The translations under genes were made by a program, and so were the position numbers. This document shows positions 25,779 through 33,909 of a DNA stretch of 64,000 bases, one piece after another. The DNA is taken from assembly GCF_003713065.1 (NCBI RefSeq), contig NZ_CP033433.1, positions 2,667,001 through 2,731,000 on the forward strand, written 5' to 3'. Origin of the DNA: Cohnella candidum (GTDB lineage Bacteria > Bacillota > Bacilli > Paenibacillales > Paenibacillaceae). The notes below the pieces were generated by a model. The model was not told the DNA's origin, did no database searches, and worked only from the letters and a program-made list of their open reading frames with translations. The stretch's first letter is position 1, and the number at the start of each line of letters is the position of its first letter.

Positions 25779-27830
25779 GTGATTCGAAAGAAGCTTATGA
25801 CTTTCAGTCTTGCCCTATTGTGCTCCATACCGTTTACAACCGGCGCTACGGCTTCTTCGCCTGACCCGCAAAATTCGATTACCTGGTCCAGTCAGCAGGA
25901 ACTTCCAAGTTTCAAGAAAGCCAAGCAGCTTGAAGTCGCCGATATTTACGATGCGCCAGGGGATATCAAGCTGATGTTGGCCACATTGCAAGGGATCGTC
26001 AATCGTAAGGAGCCCCGCATCTACTTGATCGAGCATATCGAAGAGGGCAAATATAAGTGGTTGGAAGATCTCGATGTCCCGTATACCGTTCACGATAACT
26101 ATTGGGACCTTGTAAAGTTGTTCAAAAACGAAGTGAAAGGCGTCGTAGTCTACGACCCGAATGTCCCGGATTCCATCAATGTGGCCACGACGCTTGCGGG
26201 AGTGAACGATGCCATTGCAGTCGGCCCCGAGCTTGCACAGCAGTTGGCAGACGCACCCTATAATCTGCCGGTTGTCGAAGACCTGCGGGGGCGGTTCAAG
26301 GATCGACTGGACGCCTACACCTGGCAGTACGAGCACTTATGGAGCCAGACGACGCACCGAATGCTGATCGGCCTAAGCCCCGACACAGCCATCAGGTTGC
26401 CTTCGGACAATTTCTCGTCATTCAAGACGATCGCGCAAGAACCGACGCAAGAACGCGATGCCAAAAACCGCAAAGTATACGACCTTGACCTGACCGATTT
26501 CCTTGGCAAATCGTCCGTCTTCCTTCGGTTCGAAGACGCCTTCACACAGGATGGTTGGGGCCCTGCCGTGCATGAAGTGACCGTGAAGGCGGACGGCCGG
26601 ACGATCGCGCAATTCGTTCCAGGCACGCCTGAAGAGGCGCCTTATCTGTACGACAGCGACGGTTCCCAACTGTCCTCAGGGAGCGGCGGACACCGATTCG
26701 CGGACAACGGACGCTACTTCGTTTACCAATTTACGCCCCCCGAGGGCACGAAGCAGTTGACCGCCTCCGTCGAGATGTGGAACCAGTTCAAAGTTTCCGC
26801 AAGCAACGTGCAGCCGGTTTCCTCCAATCGCAAAGAGCCCTACGGCTATCTGCGGGATTATGCCGTCGCGAACAAGGCGATGGTGTTCTGGCTTGATCCG
26901 AACGATCCTCCGCAGAAGGCGCTGTTCGAACGCATTCTATCGGACGTTAAACCCGGCACGCCCTATCTTGGATGGTTCAGCAATGACGTCTCGGGCGAGT
27001 TCAGCGGAGTCGAAGTCACGTCCAGCCACGGCGTATATGTACTGGCAGCTGATTGGTTCAGCAATTTGACCGTTTTTGGCGGCACCCAAGTAAAGAATGC
27101 CAATTCGAAACCAGTCAAGAAGCTAAAGCTGGAAAACAAAATCTATGTCACGTATACGTTCAGCGAAGGCGACAACTTCCAGTACAACCAGCACCGACTG
27201 CGGAATCTGTGGGACGACCCCGGCCGCGGCCAGGTGCCGATCAACTGGACGTCCAGCCCGCTCTTGTACGACGGCGCGCCAGCCATATTGGACTATTATC
27301 TCAGCACCGCTACGGACAACGATCAGCTCGTCGCCGGTCCTTCCGGAGCCGGTTATTTCTACCCGAACGTATGGCCGGACAGCTCGTTCCCGGATTTCCT
27401 CAAGCGGACGAAGAACTATATGAAGAAAACCGGCATGACTGTCCCATACGTCCTGAACCGGATCGGCGGCGAGAATGTGCCTCTCAGCGAATCGAAGGCC
27501 GCCGCCTACCACGATGAGTATCGCCCAATCGGCATGTTCCTCAGTTGGGAAGACCGGTACGGAGTCCAAATTGTGGACGGCGATTTGCCGGTATCAACGA
27601 TCCGCGGCATCGGCAGTATTCAGGAAGGTAAGAGGGTACTGGACGAAGCCAAAGCAAATTGGGACGGCAAATCGCCGCTGTTCGTCTCTCTCGGCATACT
27701 GGCCTGGAACATGAATCCAACAGACATCGCGGAACTGAACAACTCCCTCGGGTCGGATTTCCAGGCCGTGCTTGCGGATCAATACTTTGCGCTGATTCGC
27801 GAAGCGAACGGATTGCCCGCTAATCCTTGA
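25779..27830 (+). CDS. Secreted GxGYxYP-family putative glycoside hydrolase with inserted beta module
   Basis: 683-residue protein with a Sec signal peptide (IRKKLMTFSLALLCSIPFTT, cleavage near ATA-SS). The family motifs are FSEGDNFQYNQH (about 461-472) and GAGYFYP (523-529) after AGPS. Unlike its two paralogues it lacks an N-terminal YEAE module; instead about 145 residues (207-352, beta-rich: SSVFLRFEDAF, HEVTVKADGRTIAQF, YFVYQFTPPEGTKQLTASVE) are inserted between GLSPD and GYLRDYA, two segments adjacent in the paralogues. GTG start chosen because GAGGTGG lies 6 bases upstream; an ATG 15 bases earlier has no ribosome site. It is divergent from the first GxGYxYP gene and convergent with the ABC exporter. 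Confidence 0.82.
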   Translation: MIRKKLMTFSLALLCSIPFTTGATASSPDPQNSITWSSQQELPSFKKAKQLEVADIYDAPGDIKLMLATLQGIVNRKEPRIYLIEHIEEGKYKWLEDLDVPYTVHDNYWDLVKLFKNEVKGVVVYDPNVPDSINVATTLAGVNDAIAVGPELAQQLADAPYNLPVVEDLRGRFKDRLDAYTWQYEHLWSQTTHRMLIGLSPDTAIRLPSDNFSSFKTIAQEPTQERDAKNRKVYDLDLTDFLGKSSVFLRFEDAFTQDGWGPAVHEVTVKADGRTIAQFVPGTPEEAPYLYDSDGSQLSSGSGGHRFADNGRYFVYQFTPPEGTKQLTASVEMWNQFKVSASNVQPVSSNRKEPYGYLRDYAVANKAMVFWLDPNDPPQKALFERILSDVKPGTPYLGWFSNDVSGEFSGVEVTSSHGVYVLAADWFSNLTVFGGTQVKNANSKPVKKLKLENKIYVTYTFSEGDNFQYNQHRLRNLWDDPGRGQVPINWTSSPLLYDGAPAILDYYLSTATDNDQLVAGPSGAGYFYPNVWPDSSFPDFLKRTKNYMKKTGMTVPYVLNRIGGENVPLSESKAAAYHDEYRPIGMFLSWEDRYGVQIVDGDLPVSTIRGIGSIQEGKRVLDEAKANWDGKSPLFVSLGILAWNMNPTDIAELNNSLGSDFQAVLADQYFALIREANGLPANP

Positions 27831-27854
27831 TTCCGCTGCTTATTTGAAAGTCAT

Positions 27855-27895
27855 AACAGCCCGAGGCTCGAGAACGATTCGAGCTTCGGGCTGTT
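27855..27895. terminator. Terminator between GxGYxYP gene and ABC exporter operon
   Basis: 17-base arms AACAGCCCGAGGCTCGA (27855-27871) and TCGAGCTTCGGGCTGTT (27879-27895) with one mismatch, lying between convergent genes. Confidence 0.75.
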
Positions 27896-27922
27896 TGAGG
27901 TTTACCCGCCTTTGCTAGCCGA

Positions 27923-29728
27923 TCATGCGGATCGGTAGCGGCCGGCTTGCAGTTCGAACAACCTGGCATAATTGCCGCCAAGTCGCATGAGCTCGTCGTG
28001 GCTGCCTGATTCGACGATCCGTCCTTCTTCCATCAGGTATATTCGATCGGCAAGCCGCGTCGTTGACAATCGGTGGGAGATGAAGATCACGGTTCGATCC
28101 TGTGCCGCTTCGAGCATTGCCTTATTCAGGTTGTACTCGCTGATGGGGTCAAGGGCGCTTGACGGCTCATCCAGGATGAGTACAGAGCACGGCTTGGCAA
28201 ACGCCCTCGCGATCGCGATTTTCTGTGCCTCGCCTCCCGAAAAAATCTGCCCTTCCTCGGAGAATTCACGGGTTAGTTCCGTCGCGAGCCCTTGCTCAAG
28301 TTCGTTCAAGCGACCGGCGAAATCGCTTTTACGTAACGCCTCCTCGATTCGCGCCTTCAACTGCTCGTCCTTCTCCGGCACCCGGTCCATCCAGACATTC
28401 TCCGCGAGCGACGCGGCGAAGAGCTGAAAGTCCTGGAAAGCAACGCCGAATAGATGGCGATATTCCTCGACTCGGTAGTCTTTAATATTGCTGCAGCCGT
28501 ACGCGATCTCCCCTTCCGTCGGGTCATAGAGCCGCAGCAGCAGCTTGATGAGCGTTGACTTGCCGGCGCCGTTATAACCGACAATGGCGATTTTCTCCTT
28601 CGGACGAATGCGCAGATTGATTCCTACTAGCGTCGGCTTATCATTATTTTCATAAGTGAAGCTCACATTCGTAAGGGTAATTTCCTGCACACCAATTGGC
28701 ATTTCGGCCGGAAGCGCGGGATCCTTCATCTGCGGTTCATATTCCAGGAACCCTCGCAGCTTTCGAATATAGTAATGGTTTTTCTGGAACTTCGCCAGGG
28801 CATCGATCAGGTTGTTGAAGCTCCATCCCAGCGTCCATACGCCATTGGTGACGGCGGCCAACGTTCCGTAGGTGATCGACTGCAGAACGATGGCTTGATA
28901 GGCCACGATGGAGAAAAAAACGCCGTCGAGCAGGAATTCATGGAATCCGAAACGGGTGGTGAGTTTAAGCGCGATCAAACGCGGCGAATACTTGTGAATC
29001 ACGCTTTGCATGGCAGCGTTGGTTTTCCGATAGTCGTCCAATAGCGGAGCGGCGATCCGGCTCGTCCGTATCTCCTTGGCATAGTCGGGCAAGTAGAACA
29101 CACGGCTGATATAGTTTTTCTTGCGCTCGAGCGGCTTCGTTTCCAATTCACGCTTGAACTCGACCTTGTTGACGGCAAGAGAAATCAAGAACCGCGCGAC
29201 GATGCTGACGGCCACGAATGCGAATGCAATCGGATTCAGGACGAACAGCGTGCCGGCAATCCCGGAGACGGTGATGACATTCTTGAGGATCGCCGCGACT
29301 TGGTCGAGTACGTCTGCTGCCTTACCTTCCGTTTGCGAAGCTGCCCACACGAAGTCATTGAGGAACTCCGGATCGTGATAGCAGGCATAATCCATTCGAA
29401 TCGCCTTTTCATACATTTCCTGCTGCATCGCTTTATTCAATTTGTTAATCTGCACGGGTGCAAAGATCTCATAGACGTAGCCGGCAGCAGTTTGGATGAT
29501 CGAACCATATAGCAAATAACCTCCCGCCACGAGCAGCACCGGAACAATCGACTGTTTTAACATCACCGCGTCGATCACGAACTTCATCAGCAGGATGCCC
29601 CACATCACATCAAAAAAGCCGAATAAAGCCTGCATCAGAAGATGAACGAACGCATAGAGCGGAACAGTCCGGAAGACGTAGCGCAGCATGAAAATGTTGT
29701 TTCGAATTCCTCCTGCCTGCCTAGACAA
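27923..29728 (-). CDS. ABC exporter half-transporter, membrane plus ATPase domains (partner 2)
   Basis: 601-residue type IV ABC half-transporter: five to six membrane helices in the first ~320 residues, then an ATPase domain with Walker A GYNGAGKST (384-392), a somewhat unusual signature FSGGEAQK (about 496-503), Walker B with catalytic Glu LILDEPSSALDP (about 517-528) and the H-loop ISHRLS. TTG start with GGAGGAG upstream, overlapping the preceding half-transporter gene by 8 bases; the two should form a heterodimer. Both lie behind GH92 and GH43 genes. Whether they export a glycan-related product, a peptide or a drug is unknown. Confidence 0.88.
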   Translation of the reverse strand: MSRQAGGIRNNIFMLRYVFRTVPLYAFVHLLMQALFGFFDVMWGILLMKFVIDAVMLKQSIVPVLLVAGGYLLYGSIIQTAAGYVYEIFAPVQINKLNKAMQQEMYEKAIRMDYACYHDPEFLNDFVWAASQTEGKAADVLDQVAAILKNVITVSGIAGTLFVLNPIAFAFVAVSIVARFLISLAVNKVEFKRELETKPLERKKNYISRVFYLPDYAKEIRTSRIAAPLLDDYRKTNAAMQSVIHKYSPRLIALKLTTRFGFHEFLLDGVFFSIVAYQAIVLQSITYGTLAAVTNGVWTLGWSFNNLIDALAKFQKNHYYIRKLRGFLEYEPQMKDPALPAEMPIGVQEITLTNVSFTYENNDKPTLVGINLRIRPKEKIAIVGYNGAGKSTLIKLLLRLYDPTEGEIAYGCSNIKDYRVEEYRHLFGVAFQDFQLFAASLAENVWMDRVPEKDEQLKARIEEALRKSDFAGRLNELEQGLATELTREFSEEGQIFSGGEAQKIAIARAFAKPCSVLILDEPSSALDPISEYNLNKAMLEAAQDRTVIFISHRLSTTRLADRIYLMEEGRIVESGSHDELMRLGGNYARLFELQAGRYRSA

Positions 29729-31550
29729 TCGTCCTCTCCTCCTCCTGGTAGCTCTCTGCTTGCTTGTGAAACATCTCGGCGTACTTGCCGTTCAGAGCCA
29801 TAAGCTCCTGATGGCTGCCGCATTCGACGATTCGGCCATGCTCCAGCAAATAAATCCGATCTGCCAATAAGGCGGACGAGAGCCGATGAGAGATGAACAG
29901 AACGCTGCGGTCTTCTGCGGCTCGCAACAGCAGATCGAACGTCTTGTACTCCGCCACCGGATCCAAGGCGCTCGATGGCTCATCCAGGATGGCGATTCGG
30001 CTGTTGCCTGTGAAGAGCCGGCCGATGGAGATTTTCTGGATCTCCCCTCCGGAGAGAACAAGACCCGCTTCATCGAATTCACGGGTTAAGACAGAGGCCG
30101 TAGAGCCGCCTAGACTTGCAATTTTCGCATAGACGCCGACCCGCTCCAGCACTTCCTGCGCCTGTGCATGCTCACTATCGGCAGCCCTGCGCATATATAG
30201 ATTGTCGGCGAGCGACATCGCCATCACCTTGCAATCCTGAAAGACGGTGCCGAATAGCTGCCGATAGTCATCGACTGCATATTCACGGGCATCATTTCCA
30301 TTCACACATACGGCACCGGTCGTCGGATCATATAACCGCATGATCAGCTTAATCAGCGTCGATTTCCCGGCGCCATTGTGGCCGACAAGAGCGATCTTCT
30401 CGCCTGGCTCCACGGTCAGGCTGATGTTGCGCAGAATCGGTTCGGCGTCAGCCGAATAGGCGAAGCTTACGTTTATCAGCTCCAACTTCGGCTTTTTGTT
30501 GTCCGAACGCAGACCCGGCTGACCCTGAGCGATGGCCGGTTCATACTGAAGGAACTCTCGGAGATTATCGATGTAAAGGCTGTTTTCCTGCAAATTCGTA
30601 AAAAAAGTCGACAGATTGGCCACAGCCCGGGATAAATTGTTAATCGTATTCAGCAACACGACAAATGAAACGATTTTGATTTTGTGAATAATCAGAGCAC
30701 TGTAGGCAGCGTATAAGATGGATAATGGAAAAGGCGCAACCATTCCGAATGTATCATCGAGAGCCCGGTATTTGGCTGCTTTCCTCCCGATTCCCAGGAA
30801 GTTTGCGCGCATGACGCCAAGCGCCCGATCGTAACGGTCCAGCAGAACGGAGAAGATCGCGCTCATCCGCAGTTCTTTGGCATAGCTCTCCAGATAGGCC
30901 ACCCGATTCACATAATTTTTAACCCGGGTGGGGGCAGTATTCGCTTGATTCAGCTCGAAGGTCGCACGGTTGCGCCGGACGGTAATCATGAATTTGGTGG
31001 CGATCGGGATCACCATGAATACGAGGGCCACCGGATCCAGCAGGGCTGCCGTGACCAACAGCAGCACAAAAGAAACCAGCGCGCCCGCGAATTCTGTAAG
31101 ATTATCCAGGACGAGGGCCATCCGCTGATCTGCTTCTTTCGCCGCGCGTGTGTATTTATTGTAGAACTCGGTGTTCTCGTAACAGGCCAACTCTACATCT
31201 GCCGCTTTGGCGAATAGCATTCGATTCAATTCCTGAGAGATGGCAAGGTCGCACACCGGCTTGTAACGGTTCTCGAACCATTCGGAAACCGCCATCAAGA
31301 GAAAGACGATCAACAGCATAGCAGAAATAAAGATCAGAATTCGCGAATATGGCGTATTGTTCTCTATCGCGCTGAACACATAGCTTATAAACAATATAGA
31401 ATGCAAATAATTAACGGTATAATTCATAATCGTGAGGACGAATTGCAGCACGACTCGGCGTGGTGCAGTCCTATAGGCGATGCTGAGAAAATACTTGTTG
31501 TTGTTCCAATAAGCAAAATATTGCTTGAAGACGGAAGCCTTATCCATCAT
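29721..31550 (-). CDS. ABC exporter half-transporter, membrane plus ATPase domains (partner 1)
   Basis: 609-residue half-transporter similar in layout to its partner. Membrane domain about 1-330, ATPase domain with Walker A GHNGAGKST (390-398), signature LSGGEIQKISIGR (from 499), Walker B AILDEPSSALDP (from 520) and ISHRLS. Both partners keep the catalytic glutamate, so neither nucleotide site is obviously degenerate apart from the shortened signature. The C-terminal tail is basic/acidic without motif. It starts 37 bases after GH92; the ribosome site AAAGGA is moderate. Confidence 0.88.
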   Translation of the reverse strand: MMDKASVFKQYFAYWNNNKYFLSIAYRTAPRRVVLQFVLTIMNYTVNYLHSILFISYVFSAIENNTPYSRILIFISAMLLIVFLLMAVSEWFENRYKPVCDLAISQELNRMLFAKAADVELACYENTEFYNKYTRAAKEADQRMALVLDNLTEFAGALVSFVLLLVTAALLDPVALVFMVIPIATKFMITVRRNRATFELNQANTAPTRVKNYVNRVAYLESYAKELRMSAIFSVLLDRYDRALGVMRANFLGIGRKAAKYRALDDTFGMVAPFPLSILYAAYSALIIHKIKIVSFVVLLNTINNLSRAVANLSTFFTNLQENSLYIDNLREFLQYEPAIAQGQPGLRSDNKKPKLELINVSFAYSADAEPILRNISLTVEPGEKIALVGHNGAGKSTLIKLIMRLYDPTTGAVCVNGNDAREYAVDDYRQLFGTVFQDCKVMAMSLADNLYMRRAADSEHAQAQEVLERVGVYAKIASLGGSTASVLTREFDEAGLVLSGGEIQKISIGRLFTGNSRIAILDEPSSALDPVAEYKTFDLLLRAAEDRSVLFISHRLSSALLADRIYLLEHGRIVECGSHQELMALNGKYAEMFHKQAESYQEEERTIV

Positions 31551-31587
31551 CGGGGTCGGATCCTTTCTGCGATTTCAATCCCCACCT

Positions 31588-33864
31588 TCAACCTCCTGCT
31601 TCGTGCGAAGTCATCGATGGCGGGGCATCCTCCGGGGAGCTTCCCCATGACTTGTTCGGCCTCGGCCCCATCTCCAGCGCAAGATGTCCGCCGCTTATCA
31701 ATTCCGCATGCGAGAACCAAGGGCGCTGATGCGGCCGGCCGTTGAGGACGGCGGATTGGATGTATTTGTTCGCTATTGAGACATTGCGCGCTTCTATGAC
31801 GAATGTCTTGCCCTCGCCGACATGGAGTGTCGTCTTCTCGAAAAGCGGGCTTCCGATATCATAGACGGGCCGCCCGGGGCACACCGGATAGAAACCCATA
31901 GCGCTGAATACGTACCAAGAAGATAACGAACCGATATCATCGTCTCCACACAGACCAGCCGGCCCGGCGTTATACATCAGACATTGAATATCGCGGATTC
32001 GCCGCTGCGTTTTCCAGGGAGCTCCGGCATAATTGTATAAGTACGGGATATGAAAGCTGGGTTCATTCCCATGGGCATACATCCCGATCAGCCCTGACAT
32101 ATCGGGAAATTGACCGAGAAACCACGGTTTCTCCATAATGTATTGCTCCGTAAACAACTCGTCGAGCTTTTGAACGAAAGCCCCTCGCCCGCCCATAAGC
32201 CTGATTAATCCCTCCACGTCATGCTGCACATGGAATGTATAGATCCAGCTGTTCACTTCGGCAAAATAACCCTCCCCGGCAAATCCGCCGGACAGCTTCG
32301 GATCAAACGGCTCGACCCATTCCCCCTCCGCCGTTCTGGGCGCCATCAACCCCAGGTCCGGGCGAAACAGGTGGCGATAGTTGCCTGCGCGTTGAAGGAG
32401 CCGATCGGCTTCCTCTTCCCGTCCCAGCTTGAGGGCCACTTGGGCGACGCACCAGTCGTCATAGGCTCTCTCTAACGTAACGGATACGGATTGCCGGCGG
32501 TGCCAGGGATCAACCTCAGGCACCCATTCGTCAACGCCGACATCGGGGACCCAGGTAATCTGATTGGGCATCTTCTCCATGACGAGGTCCCAGAGCTTTT
32601 TCCTCCATTCGTCCGGATCCGCTACCTTCGCTTCCTCCCTTACGGGGAGTGCCGGAAACCAGCCTTGTTCATGGTAAAAGCGGTCCAGTTCCGTAGCCGG
32701 CACCGTCCTCCAGGGAATCAAGGACATCTCGGTGGCGTCCTTCTTCATTCCTTCATAGGCCTTCTCCAAATCGATATTATCCAATCCTTTCGAACAGGCA
32801 TCGGCAATGAGCGATGCGGCATGATGGCCGATCATCACCGCATGATCTCCGCCCGGATAGGGAAACTTCGGAAGCAAACCGCCCTGTTCGAATGCTCTTA
32901 CCAATGAGTACACCATATCTTCGAACACACGCGGCTCGATAATGCTTTGCAAAGGGCGGGCGCAGCGATAGGTATCCCATAGTTGATCGCTTGTGTAGAA
33001 ATCCCGCCCCTCCGCCTCGTGGACTCTGCCGTCGAAACCGCTGTAATATTGGCCATCCTCCGTGATTTTCCGCATGCGTTGAAGCGTGCGGTACATCGCC
33101 GTGTAGAAGATCGTCCGCTGTTCCTCCGTCCCTCCTTCGACCTCGATCGAGGCAAGCGCGCGGTTCCAGGCTTCGTGTGCCCGGGAGACGGCAGCGTCGA
33201 AGTTCCAGTCCGGCAACTCTTGTTGCCGGTTGGCGCGGGCCTGTTCCAGGCTGATGTAGGAGATGCCTGCTTGCAGCTCGATGGGCTCCCCCTGCCGCGG
33301 CTCGCAGTTCAAATAGATCCTGTGGCTTTTGTCGACAACGCCGAAGGAGGAGGCAGCCGTTTTCAGTTCCACGCTAAAATAAGAAACATATCCCTTCTCG
33401 GCACGCTCACCTTCAATGATGCGGCCATCATTGCGGTGAAGTTTCGTATGTTCTCCGCCATCTATCGTTACGTAAGCAATTTCGTTGGAGTGAAAACGGA
33501 AATATGCGCTTCGATGGCCCACGGTCATTTCAGCCTCGATGTCAGAATCCTCCAAGAGGACTCGATACACATAAGGCCGAGTTTCCTCCTGATCATGGTC
33601 AAATGCGGAGGCGGCCGTTTCCCGCCGCTCGGACAATGGCTCCTTGGAAACCATTACCGAAGCCGGACCGAAGGAGAACCCGAATATTTTGTCCGCCAAG
33701 AACTTGTCTCCAATGCCCGGCGTAGTGACAGGATCGACCTCCATCATCCCGTGAGGAAGCTGCACGGTTGGAGACGTGGACCAGGTTTTGTAGGACAACG
33801 TCCCGATATTCGTATTCACGTACGAAGCCCAATTATGATCTTCCGTTGCGGTTGTTTTCTTCAA
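31588..33864 (-). CDS. GH92 alpha-mannosidase
   Basis: 758-residue member of glycoside hydrolase family 92, calcium-dependent inverting exo-alpha-mannosidases (often alpha-1,2). Family stretches: YVNTNIGTLSYKTWSTSPTV near the N-terminus, IFGFSFGPASV, SDQLWDTYRCARPLQSIIEP, GNEPSFHIPYLYNYAGAPWK and GDDDIGSLSSWYVFSAMGFY; the glutamate in GNEPS and the aspartates in GDDD are in the active-site regions. No signal peptide, whereas many family members are exported, so it probably acts in the cytosol. TTG start with GGAGG 7 bases upstream. It follows the anchored GH43 gene by 45 bases in one operon. Confidence 0.92.
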   Translation of the reverse strand: MKKTTATEDHNWASYVNTNIGTLSYKTWSTSPTVQLPHGMMEVDPVTTPGIGDKFLADKIFGFSFGPASVMVSKEPLSERRETAASAFDHDQEETRPYVYRVLLEDSDIEAEMTVGHRSAYFRFHSNEIAYVTIDGGEHTKLHRNDGRIIEGERAEKGYVSYFSVELKTAASSFGVVDKSHRIYLNCEPRQGEPIELQAGISYISLEQARANRQQELPDWNFDAAVSRAHEAWNRALASIEVEGGTEEQRTIFYTAMYRTLQRMRKITEDGQYYSGFDGRVHEAEGRDFYTSDQLWDTYRCARPLQSIIEPRVFEDMVYSLVRAFEQGGLLPKFPYPGGDHAVMIGHHAASLIADACSKGLDNIDLEKAYEGMKKDATEMSLIPWRTVPATELDRFYHEQGWFPALPVREEAKVADPDEWRKKLWDLVMEKMPNQITWVPDVGVDEWVPEVDPWHRRQSVSVTLERAYDDWCVAQVALKLGREEEADRLLQRAGNYRHLFRPDLGLMAPRTAEGEWVEPFDPKLSGGFAGEGYFAEVNSWIYTFHVQHDVEGLIRLMGGRGAFVQKLDELFTEQYIMEKPWFLGQFPDMSGLIGMYAHGNEPSFHIPYLYNYAGAPWKTQRRIRDIQCLMYNAGPAGLCGDDDIGSLSSWYVFSAMGFYPVCPGRPVYDIGSPLFEKTTLHVGEGKTFVIEARNVSIANKYIQSAVLNGRPHQRPWFSHAELISGGHLALEMGPRPNKSWGSSPEDAPPSMTSHEAGG

Positions 33865-33909
33865 GCTTATTCCTCCATATCGTTCTTGTTCTCTTACTTT
33901 GAAAACCGC

